A stretch of 54,276 bases of DNA from an uncultured Stenotrophomonas sp. (GTDB lineage: Bacteria > Pseudomonadota > Gammaproteobacteria > Xanthomonadales > Xanthomonadaceae): NCBI RefSeq assembly GCF_945952405.1, contig NZ_CAMFIA010000024.1:1-54276 (forward strand), in the 5' to 3' direction. Made by a program: the position numbers and the translations under genes. Below are positions 14,567 to 21,896 of this stretch, piece by piece (position 1 is the first letter of the stretch; each line of letters opens with the position of its first letter). The notes below the pieces were generated by a model, which was not told where the DNA came from, did not search any database, and saw nothing but the letters and a program-made list of their open reading frames with translations.

Positions 14567-17515
14567 TTAGAAGCGTGCGGTGAAGTTCAGCCGCGTGGTC
14601 CGGCCCGGCCCGGGCATCAGGCTCATCGCCAGCGTATCCATGTAGTAGGTGTTACGCAGGTTGTTGACCACCAGTTCCACTTCGCTGCGCGGGGTGAACT
14701 GCCAGCGCGCATAGAAGTCATAGATCGCGGTCGGCAGGTAGATGTTCTGCAGTCCGGTTGAACCGGTGGTGTTCCAGGGCTTGTCCAGCTCGTGGGTGGG
14801 GCCGCTGTTGTAGGTGCGGCGGATGCCGGTATCCAGGCGGCGGTCGAACAGGCGGAACCCCAGCGTGCTGTGGATCGAATACTTCGGCGGGTTCTGTGCA
14901 TTGACGAACGAGGTACCGAAGCCACCATTGACGCAGTCGGGCGTGGTGTCCAGCTTGCTCCACTTCGCATACGGGTCTTCGCGCAGGCGCTTGGCGGTGG
15001 CCGCATCGCAGGTGCGGGCGCGCTGGTAGTAGCTGGCGGACAGGTCCAGGTAGGCGATGCCGGCGTCGTAGCCCGATTGCAGCTCGTAGCCGGACACGGT
15101 GTAGTTGTCGACATTGTCGACATAGAACGCCCAGTTGCTGGAATCGAAGCGGCGGGTGATCGCGTTGTCGATATCGTTCTTGAACCAGGCGACCTTGAAG
15201 GCCAGGCGATCGCCGTCACGCCACAGGTCCTGCCTGAGCAGGCTGAAGCCGATGTCCCAGGAGCGGTTCTTCTCCGGCTTGAGGTCGGCCACCGGCGCCG
15301 AGGTGCTGTTGCCCAGCGTCGACTCGAACAGGCTGGGCATCTTCCAGCCCTGCGCGTACTTCACGTAGAAGAACATGTCCGGATCGAGGTTGAAGCGGGC
15401 CTCGGCATACGGTGCGAAGCCGTGCCCGGAGCGTTGGATCGCCGGCTTGTAATCCCATGCGGTGGGAATCTTCTTGGTGTAGAAGCCCTTGGCGCCGCGC
15501 GGATCGGGAATGAACCCATCGAAGTCGTAGGTCTGTCCCAGTGTGCTGCCGCCATAGGGCGTGGCACGCAGCGAGTCATAGGTGTAGTTGCCCTGTGCGT
15601 CCGGGTACCACTCCTTGTACCAGCCCGGCAGCAGCTGGCCGGCCTTGCTCAGGCGCGCAAAGGTGTAGCGCAGGTCGCGTGATTCGCTGACGAAGGCGAC
15701 GCGGTTGCGGTCACGGGTGCGGTAATCGATGAAGCGGCCACCAGCGGTCAGCGACAGCCAGTCCCACGGCTGCCACTGCAGCGAGGCGACCACGCTGGCC
15801 TCGCGGCGCGTACCGGAGCGCAGGTAGCGGTTGTTGTTGTAGTCCACCGGCAGCACCGGCGAGTTCGGCGCGGTGTCCTCGTGCTGGAACGCGGCACCGT
15901 AGCGCAGCGTCCACTCGCCCAGGCCATTGCTGAAGCGGGTGGTATTGCTGCTGTCCGCGCCCCAGCGCCGGGTCTTCACATCCGACTGCAGGCCCGGGCC
16001 GTAGGTCTCGCCCAGCGTGTCGGGCATCTGATCCGAAGGGACATCCTTGAACAGCGGGGTGTTGGCGATATTGCTGTTGAACATGCGGCTGGTGGCGGTG
16101 GTGAGCCACAGGGTGCTGCTCAGGTCCAGCCAGGGATGTGCCTCGGGCCGGTAGCGATGGCGCAGCGAGGTGGCGTTGACCCGCATCCTGCCGGGTTCGA
16201 ACTGGAACATGGTGTTGGCCTTGTCCACATAGGTCACCCATTCATTGGATTCGCCCACGCGGCCGATCGCCGACGGCATGATCTCGCCGAAGCTGGAGTT
16301 GAAGAACCGATGGCTGAGTTCGAGGCGCTGGTCGGGGTCCGGCGTCCAGGTGAATTTCAGCAGTGCCGATTCGTTGTCGGTGTGCGTGTTGAGCACTTCG
16401 TCGCCGGGGTGGTACATCGCCGATACCGCCTGGCTGGACATGCCGGTGCCGCCGCTGGACAGATGCTGGTCATCGTAGCGGTGGGCGCCGTTGCTGCCGG
16501 CGAAGTAGTTGCCCTGGCGGCGCCGTGCATAGGCGGCGACCAGCTGCCAGTCCTGCCCGCGCTGGGCGAAGGCGACGCTGCCGTTCCAGTCGCGCGGGTC
16601 GCGCAGGCTGTTGCGGTTGTCGCTGCCGCGCGCGATCTGCTTGAAGGTACGGGTGCGGTCGATGCTGTTGTCGGCCACGCCGCTGCGGACGCGCAGGCCC
16701 CAGGTCTGCCCGTCGTCGAGGATGTCATCGACGTTGAGGGTTTCCATGTAGACCACGCCGCCGATCGCGCTGGCGGCGTTGGCGGCCAGGCTTGGCCCCT
16801 TCTCGATGCTGACCGCGCTGATCAGGTCCGGGTCGAGGTAGCTGCGCTGCTGCACGCCGGCATAGCCGCGGTACACATCGATGGCCTGCTGGCCGCCGTC
16901 GATGATCACCGGCACCCGGTTCTGGCCCTGCAGGCCCCGGATGTTGACGTCCAGCGCGCCGCCATTGCGGACGTCGCCGGTATGCACGCCCACCGCACCG
17001 GCCAGTACGTCACCGATCGACTGGCCGCGGAACCGCTCCAGTTGCTGGCGGTCCAGGTGCACCCGCGAGCCGCTGTCGCGGTAGACCGCGTCGGCATCGG
17101 CCAGTCCCCACGGCGATGCGCCATCGCTGGCCTGGCCGGCTACGCGCAGGGTGCCGATCTGGCGTACTCCGGCTTCGGTGGCAGGTGCTGCCTGCAGCAC
17201 TACACCGCTGGCATCACGCTGGAAGGTCAGGCCGGTTCCGGCCAGCAGTTGTGCCAGTGCGGCATCGGTGGCGAGCGTGGCCTGCACACCCTTGCTGTGG
17301 CGACCACGGGTCAGGCGCGCGTCGGCGGCGATGGACAGCCCGGACTGTTGTCCAAACGCGGTGAGTGCCCGGTCGAGCGGGCCCGGTGCGATCTGCCAGT
17401 GGATGGCAGCAGGGGCGTCCTGTGCGTGGGCGGCGGCCGGCAACAGGCACGGGCCCGCCAGGGCCAGGTACAGCGCCAGGGTCAGGGGGCGAGGAGAGGG
17501 GGAGGGCAGTTTCAT
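14567..17515 (-). CDS. TonB-dependent transducer/receptor with N-terminal STN domain (FecA-type signalling)
   Basis: A 982-residue outer-membrane receptor. A signal peptide (LALYLALAGPCLLPAAAHAQ) is followed by a secretin/TonB N-terminal (STN) domain, HWQIAPGPLDRALTAFGQQSGLSIAADA and GVQATLATDAALAQLLAGTGLTF, used to signal to a FecR. Plug: LDRQQLERFRGQSIGDVLAGAVGVHTGD, VNIRGLQGQNRVPVIIDGGQQAID, and SIEKGPSLAANAASAIGGVVYMETL. The barrel is large and ends TTRLNFTARF. With the FecR and FecI genes immediately upstream and in the same direction, this is a complete cell-surface signalling system. A heme or siderophore ligand is plausible, unresolved from sequence. Confidence 0.9.
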   Translation of the reverse strand: MKLPSPSPRPLTLALYLALAGPCLLPAAAHAQDAPAAIHWQIAPGPLDRALTAFGQQSGLSIAADARLTRGRHSKGVQATLATDAALAQLLAGTGLTFQRDASGVVLQAAPATEAGVRQIGTLRVAGQASDGASPWGLADADAVYRDSGSRVHLDRQQLERFRGQSIGDVLAGAVGVHTGDVRNGGALDVNIRGLQGQNRVPVIIDGGQQAIDVYRGYAGVQQRSYLDPDLISAVSIEKGPSLAANAASAIGGVVYMETLNVDDILDDGQTWGLRVRSGVADNSIDRTRTFKQIARGSDNRNSLRDPRDWNGSVAFAQRGQDWQLVAAYARRRQGNYFAGSNGAHRYDDQHLSSGGTGMSSQAVSAMYHPGDEVLNTHTDNESALLKFTWTPDPDQRLELSHRFFNSSFGEIMPSAIGRVGESNEWVTYVDKANTMFQFEPGRMRVNATSLRHRYRPEAHPWLDLSSTLWLTTATSRMFNSNIANTPLFKDVPSDQMPDTLGETYGPGLQSDVKTRRWGADSSNTTRFSNGLGEWTLRYGAAFQHEDTAPNSPVLPVDYNNNRYLRSGTRREASVVASLQWQPWDWLSLTAGGRFIDYRTRDRNRVAFVSESRDLRYTFARLSKAGQLLPGWYKEWYPDAQGNYTYDSLRATPYGGSTLGQTYDFDGFIPDPRGAKGFYTKKIPTAWDYKPAIQRSGHGFAPYAEARFNLDPDMFFYVKYAQGWKMPSLFESTLGNSTSAPVADLKPEKNRSWDIGFSLLRQDLWRDGDRLAFKVAWFKNDIDNAITRRFDSSNWAFYVDNVDNYTVSGYELQSGYDAGIAYLDLSASYYQRARTCDAATAKRLREDPYAKWSKLDTTPDCVNGGFGTSFVNAQNPPKYSIHSTLGFRLFDRRLDTGIRRTYNSGPTHELDKPWNTTGSTGLQNIYLPTAIYDFYARWQFTPRSEVELVVNNLRNTYYMDTLAMSLMPGPGRTTRLNFTARF

Positions 17516-17537
17516 GGAGGCGGCAACATCCGCAATG

Positions 17538-17578
17538 GGTTCCCTTGTAAGGCCCGGTGAGCGCGCAGAAAGGGAACC
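17538..17578. promoter_or_regulatory. Inverted repeat between fecR-like and receptor genes
   Basis: GGTTCCCTT (17538-17546) and AAGGGAACC (17570-17578) form a 9-bp perfect dyad in the 69-bp gap between the anti-sigma gene and its receptor. It is where the FecI-dependent promoter should be, and it could also limit read-through from the fecIR part. Function is inferred from position. Confidence 0.5.
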
Positions 17579-17584
17579 GCGATG

Positions 17585-18529
17585 TCAGCGCGGGTGCACG
17601 ACGGTCCACCATGGCCAGCGCTGCTCGATGCGGATCGGCAGTGCGCGCGCCAGCAGTTGCAACGCCCGCGTGCTGTCCAGCCGTGGCAGCACGGCGGTGA
17701 CGTTCAGTGCGGCGAGGGCGGCATCACAACCGAGGTAGCCGCGATGGTGGCGGGCCAGTTCGTCGATGACCCGCAGCAGCGGCATGTCCTGGACCTGCAG
17801 GCGTCCGTCCTGCCAATCGCCGCGCAATGGATCCGCCGCAGCGGCTTCAAGTCCGCCCATCGGGCCGATCCGCGCCGCGTTGCCCGCGGCCACGTCCAGC
17901 ACCGGGCCAAGCAGCGGCAGGCAGCGCACCACGCCTTCGAATACATCCAGGCGGCTGCCCTGCGCTTCGCGGCCGACCGCGAAGCGGGTGCCGATCGGTT
18001 GCAGGCGTGCCCCCGGCACATGCACGGTCAGCGGCAGGCTGGCATGGGTGGGATGGTGGCCGCTCTGCAGCAGCAGTTCGCCACGCAGCAGATGCAGCGC
18101 GCGGCGGCCGCTTCCGATGTCGATCGTGACGTCGCTGTCGGCGTTGAGCCACAGCTGGCTGCCGTCGATCAGGGTCCAGTGCCCGGTCTGCCCCGCTGCG
18201 GTTCTCCTGCTCTGCAGTCCGCGCTGCGCCTGCAGGCCGTGCAGCCCGAGCAGCGAGATCGCTCCGATGCCGAGCACGCCGCCGAGTCCGCGCAGCGCCT
18301 GGCGACGGCGACGGCCAGCGGTATCGAGTGCCCGTGCGGCAGCCGGTGCCGACAGCCCAGCGAACGACTGCCAGATCGACTCGACCCGGCGCCAGGCGTC
18401 GGCGTGTGCCGGATCGGCCTGCAGCCAGGCCTGCCAGCGTTGCTGCTCGTTGCCGCTCCATCCCTGTTGGCGCAGTGCAAACCACTCCGCGGCCTGTTCC
18501 AGCGCCAGGCTGGTCAGCGCGGAACTCAT
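17585..18529 (-). CDS. FecR-family anti-sigma/signal transducer
   Basis: A 314-residue inner-membrane sensor. The N-terminal cytoplasmic domain (DUF4880-like) has ALEQAAEWFALRQQGWSGNEQQRWQAWL and DPAHADAWRRVESIW. A hydrophobic segment (RGLGGVLGIGAISLLGLHGL) is followed by the FecR domain: GHWTLIDGSQLWLNADSDVTID, LLRGELLLQ, RLQPIGTRFAV, and a C-terminal STN-like stretch (VIDELARHHRGYLGCDAALAAL). Translation is coupled to the sigma factor by an ATGA overlap at 18526-18529. It passes the signal from the STN receptor to the sigma factor. Confidence 0.88.
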   Translation of the reverse strand: MSSALTSLALEQAAEWFALRQQGWSGNEQQRWQAWLQADPAHADAWRRVESIWQSFAGLSAPAAARALDTAGRRRRQALRGLGGVLGIGAISLLGLHGLQAQRGLQSRRTAAGQTGHWTLIDGSQLWLNADSDVTIDIGSGRRALHLLRGELLLQSGHHPTHASLPLTVHVPGARLQPIGTRFAVGREAQGSRLDVFEGVVRCLPLLGPVLDVAAGNAARIGPMGGLEAAAADPLRGDWQDGRLQVQDMPLLRVIDELARHHRGYLGCDAALAALNVTAVLPRLDSTRALQLLARALPIRIEQRWPWWTVVHPR

Positions 18530-19050
18530 GCCGCGGTATCGCCGGACAGTCGCAGGCAGTGCAGCATCGCTTGCGCCATGTACTTCTTGACCATCCGTTC
18601 GGAAACGCCCAGTTGCTGGCCGATCTGCGCATAGCCCAGGCCCGACAGGCGCGCCAGCAGGAAGGCGCGACGAGGCCGCTCGGCCAGCCCGGACAGCATG
18701 TCGGCGACGGCATGCAGCATCTGCAATGCCTGCGTGCGTTGTTCCGGCGAGGGATGCACCGGTTCCGGCTGTGCGGCCAGCGCATCCAGATAGGCGCGCT
18801 CCAGGTCTGCGCGCTGCCAGTGGTTGACCAGCAGGGCATGCGCGATGGTGCTGAGATAGGCGCGTGGCAGGCGCAGTTCGGCCGGATCGATGCGCCGGCT
18901 GAGCAGGCGCAGGAAGGTGTCCTGGGTCAGGTCGGCGGCGCAGTCGGCGTTGCGGGTGCGGCGGCGCAGCCAGCCGAGCAGCCAGCCATGGTGTTCGCGG
19001 TAGAACCCCGCCAGCGCGGTGCTGGAGGCGGCGGGCACGGCCATCGGCAT
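18526..19050 (-). CDS. FecI-like ECF sigma factor
   Basis: A 174-residue iron-starvation sigma factor. Region 2: FYREHHGWLLGWLRRRTRNADCAADLTQDTFLRLL; region 4: LSGLGYAQIGQQLGVSERMVKKYMAQAMLHCLRL. It should direct RNA polymerase to the receptor gene promoter when FecR is triggered. The start may be at 19050 or the in-frame ATG at 19044 (MAVPAASS); neither has a clear Shine-Dalgarno and the predicted transcript leader is only about 18 bases. Gene order sigma, FecR, receptor matches fecIRA. Confidence 0.88.
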   Translation of the reverse strand: MPMAVPAASSTALAGFYREHHGWLLGWLRRRTRNADCAADLTQDTFLRLLSRRIDPAELRLPRAYLSTIAHALLVNHWQRADLERAYLDALAAQPEPVHPSPEQRTQALQMLHAVADMLSGLAERPRRAFLLARLSGLGYAQIGQQLGVSERMVKKYMAQAMLHCLRLSGDTAA

Positions 19051-19055
19051 CGATC

Positions 19056-19104
19056 ATTAATGAGAATGATTCCCATTATAGAATGATCGGTCCGCGCTCG
19101 ACAA
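19056..19104 (-). promoter_or_regulatory. Promoter with Fur box for the fecIR-receptor unit
   Basis: On the minus strand: -35 TTGTCG (19104-19099), an 18-bp spacer, and a perfect -10 TATAAT (19080-19075). A Fur-like 19-mer at 19056-19074, ATTAATGAGAATGATTCCC, matches about 13 of 19 consensus bases and covers the transcription start region immediately downstream of the -10, so Fur-Fe2+ would block initiation. Confidence 0.75.
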
Positions 19105-19195
19105 ACCCGGGTGCGCGCCGCTGGCAGCGAGCAGGCCCATTTGCGATGCCTCGCGCGCTCGCCGACACTGCGGTCTTTCCACAAGGAGTGCCCGC

Positions 19196-19576
19196 ATGTT
19201 CAGCCACATCACCGTTGGAACGAACGACATGGACGTCGCGCATCGCTTCTACGACGCGCTGTTCACCGCGCTGGGCGCCCGTCCGGGTGTCTTCGATGAC
19301 AAGGGCCGCCTGGTGTACTTCAAGGATGGCCGCATGTTCATCGTGACTGCGCCGATCGACGGCCAGCCGGCCTGCCATGCCAACGGCGGCACCATCGGCT
19401 TCACCCTGGACAGCGCCGAGGCGGTGCGTGCCTGGCAGGAGGCCGGCGTCGCGCAGGGCGGCAGCGCCATCGAGGATCCGGCCGGCATCCGCAACATGGC
19501 CGGTCGCCAGCTGTTCCTGGCGTACCTGCGTGACCCGGATGGCAACAAGCTGTGCGCGGTGCATGTAATGTCGTGA
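19196..19576 (+). CDS. VOC (glyoxalase/bleomycin-resistance fold) family protein
   Basis: A 126-residue cytosolic protein made of paired beta-alpha-beta-beta-beta modules: FSHITVGTNDMDVAHRFYDALFTALGA at the N-terminus with a metal-ligand His (SHITVG), GRLVYFKDGRMFIVTAPIDGQPA, TIGFTLDSAEAVRAWQEA, and the C-terminal FLAYLRDPDGNKLCAVHVMS. The last part matches the RDPDGNxL signature with a possible ligand nearby. Members include lyases, dioxygenases and drug-binding proteins, so the reaction is unknown. It has a good ribosome site (AAGGAG) and stands alone, divergent from the fecI promoter. Confidence 0.8.
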   Translation: MFSHITVGTNDMDVAHRFYDALFTALGARPGVFDDKGRLVYFKDGRMFIVTAPIDGQPACHANGGTIGFTLDSAEAVRAWQEAGVAQGGSAIEDPAGIRNMAGRQLFLAYLRDPDGNKLCAVHVMS

Positions 19577-19773
19577 ATGGACTGGCGTGGGTGCGGCATT
19601 GCCACACCCTCTGCGGTCAGCGGAGCAGCACGCCGGTGGCCGGCAGCGCGCGCGTGATACCACGTAACGGCGGGCCGGGCCTGTGACCGTGGCCTGCAAC
19701 TTCATGCTCTGTCCACTGCGATTCAGCCAGAATCGGTCGGCTAATCCTTTGATCTACCGGAGAACGCCGCCCC

Positions 19774-21753
19774 ATGGAAGTACTGGAGCCGCAACAATCC
19801 CCGGTGCGCACCCTTCGGCCTGTGTTCGCCTTCGCGGCGATCGTTGTCGTGGCGTTCGCGCTGTTCGTCAGCCTGTTTCCGCTCGGTGCGGGTCGCCTTC
19901 TGGTCAAGGCCCAGGACTGGGCCGCGCTCAACGTGGGCTGGTACTACCTGCTGGCGATGACCCTGTACCTGGTGTTCGTGGTTGGCGTGGCATTGTCCAA
20001 GTACGGCGGCATCAAGCTTGGTGCCGACCATGACGAGCCGGAGTTCAGCTACCTGTCGTGGGCAGGCATGCTGTTCGCCGCCGGCATCAGCATCACCCTG
20101 TTCTTCTTCTGCGTCTCCGAACCGCTGACCCATTACCTGCAGCCACCGCAGGGTGAACCCGCCGCCGGCGAAGCCGGTGCACGCCAGGCCATGCAGCTGC
20201 TGTTCCTGCATTGGGGCCTGCATGGCTGGGGCGTGTTCGCGCTGGCCGCGATGGCGATGGCCTACTTCGCCTATCGCCACAACCTGCCGCTGGCACTGCG
20301 TTCGGCGCTGTATCCGCTGATCGGCAAGCGCATCAACGGTCCGATCGGCTACACCGTGGATGCGCTGGGCATCGTTGCCACCGTGTTCGGCATCGGTGCC
20401 GACATGGGGTTCGGCGTGCTGCACCTCAACGCCGGCCTGTCGCACCTGTTCAACATCCCGCACTCCAACCTGGTGCAGATCATCCTGGTGGTCAGCATGA
20501 TGGGGGCGGCGGTGGCCGTGGCCGTCTCCGGGGTGGAGAAGGGCGTGCGCTGGATGGCCAACATCAACATGCTGCTGGCGATCGCGCTGGTGCTGTTCAT
20601 GCTGTGCGCCGGCCCGACCCAGTACCTGCTCAGCACGCTGATGCAGAACCTCGGCGACTACCTGGGCAGCGTGGTCGGCAAGAGCTTCGACGTGTACGCC
20701 TATGGCGGTCGCCCGGAATGGCTGGGCGGCTGGACGGTGTTCTACTGGGCCTGGTGGATCGGCTGGGCGCCGTTCGTCGGCCTGTTCATCGCGCGCATCT
20801 CGCGCGGTCGCACCATCCGCGAGTTCGTGTTCGGCGTGCTGCTGATCCCGCTCGGCTTCACCCTGGCGTGGCTGTCGATCTTCGGCAACAGCGCACTGGA
20901 CCAGGTGCTGCACCACGGCCAGCAGCAGCTGGCGCAGCTGGCCGTGGATGATCCACCGACCGTGCTGTATGCCTTGCTGGACGGCTACCCATGGAGCCGC
21001 ACGGTGATCGCGGTGACGGTACTGGTCAGCTTCATCTTCTTCGTGACCTCCGCGGACTCGGGCGCGGTGGTGCTGTCCACGCTGTCCTCTCATGGCGGCG
21101 CGCCGGAGGACGACGGCCCGCGCTGGCTGCGCGTGTTCTGGGGAACGGTGATCGCGGTGCTGACCGCCGGGCTGCTGCTGGCCGGCAGCATCGACGCGTT
21201 GAAGTCAGCGGTGGTGCTGGCCTCGCTGCCATTCTCGGCGGTGCTGTTGCTGATGATGTGGGGCCTGACCCGCGCTTTCAGCGATGAGTCGCACCGCAAG
21301 CGCGCGCTGCAGTACCGGCCGTCGCCGTTGATCGGTGATGACCGCCATCACCAGGGCTGGCGCCAGCGCCTGAGCCAGGCCATGCACTTCCCGGTGCGCG
21401 ACCAGGTCTACCGTTTCATGGACGATACGGTGAAGCCGGCGATGGAAGCGGTCGCCGAGCAGCTGCGCGGGCAGGGCTGGGACGTGGCCACGCGCTTTGA
21501 AGCCGGCGACATGGAGCTGACGGTGAATCACGGCGAGCAGCAGGATTTCCTGTATCGCGTGATCCTGAGCGGCTACCTGACGCCGTCGTTCGCCGCCCAG
21601 CAGTTGCGCAACCAGCGCTACTACCGCGCCGAAGTGCACCTGTTCGAAGGCAGCCAGGATTACGACCTGGTGGGCTACAGCCGCAAGCAGATCATCAACG
21701 ACATCATCAGCCAGTACGAACGGCACCTGCAGTTCCTGCACCTGAGCCGGTGA
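19774..21753 (+). CDS. BCCT-family betaine/choline/carnitine transporter (BetT-like)
   Basis: A 659-residue transporter with 12 hydrophobic helices. The BCCT hallmark is seen as YWAWWIGWAPFVGLFIARISRGRTIREFV (about residues 328-355), and helix 4-5 residues as GIGADMGFGVLHL. The C-terminal cytoplasmic extension of about 150 residues (after LLMMWGLTRAF) matches BetT and related osmosensing carriers, 670-680 residues in E. coli BetT. It is Na+- or H+-coupled uptake of choline or betaine, by family. No betAB genes are in this window. A GC stem-loop follows at 21760. Confidence 0.85.
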   Translation: MEVLEPQQSPVRTLRPVFAFAAIVVVAFALFVSLFPLGAGRLLVKAQDWAALNVGWYYLLAMTLYLVFVVGVALSKYGGIKLGADHDEPEFSYLSWAGMLFAAGISITLFFFCVSEPLTHYLQPPQGEPAAGEAGARQAMQLLFLHWGLHGWGVFALAAMAMAYFAYRHNLPLALRSALYPLIGKRINGPIGYTVDALGIVATVFGIGADMGFGVLHLNAGLSHLFNIPHSNLVQIILVVSMMGAAVAVAVSGVEKGVRWMANINMLLAIALVLFMLCAGPTQYLLSTLMQNLGDYLGSVVGKSFDVYAYGGRPEWLGGWTVFYWAWWIGWAPFVGLFIARISRGRTIREFVFGVLLIPLGFTLAWLSIFGNSALDQVLHHGQQQLAQLAVDDPPTVLYALLDGYPWSRTVIAVTVLVSFIFFVTSADSGAVVLSTLSSHGGAPEDDGPRWLRVFWGTVIAVLTAGLLLAGSIDALKSAVVLASLPFSAVLLLMMWGLTRAFSDESHRKRALQYRPSPLIGDDRHHQGWRQRLSQAMHFPVRDQVYRFMDDTVKPAMEAVAEQLRGQGWDVATRFEAGDMELTVNHGEQQDFLYRVILSGYLTPSFAAQQLRNQRYYRAEVHLFEGSQDYDLVGYSRKQIINDIISQYERHLQFLHLSR

Positions 21754-21759
21754 TGCACG

Positions 21760-21782
21760 AACGCCGGGCTTGCCCCGGCGTT
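21760..21782 (+). terminator. Stem-loop after the BCCT gene
   Basis: AACGCCGGG and CCCGGCGTT form a 9-bp perfect stem with a 5-base loop, starting 6 bp after the stop codon. It runs into the composite repeat that follows. Confidence 0.65.
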
Positions 21783-21881
21783 CGGTGGGTGCGGACCGGT
21801 GGTCCGCACACCCCTGCAGAGCCGAGCCCATGCTCGGTTCCTTGATGCCCGAAGCGCAGCCGAGCATGGCTCGGCTCTACC
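21777..21881. repeat. Composite repeat: GTGCGGACC palindrome plus an inverted pair of GTAG-type REPs
   Basis: GTGCGGACC/GGTCCGCAC (21789-21809) is followed by two facing copies of a GCCGAGC-x-GCTCGG palindrome, the right one ending in the reverse complement of GTAGAGCCGAGCC. The same array in the same order recurs at 24656-24765, on the other side of the neighbouring TonB receptor. Confidence 0.85.
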
Positions 21882-21896
21882 TGTGCAGTTTCCGCA

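Noticed and set aside
19681..21093. Minus-strand frame opposite the BCCT transporter
   Set aside because: Shadow frame with biased Gln/His/Arg content; the plus-strand gene has clear family motifs.
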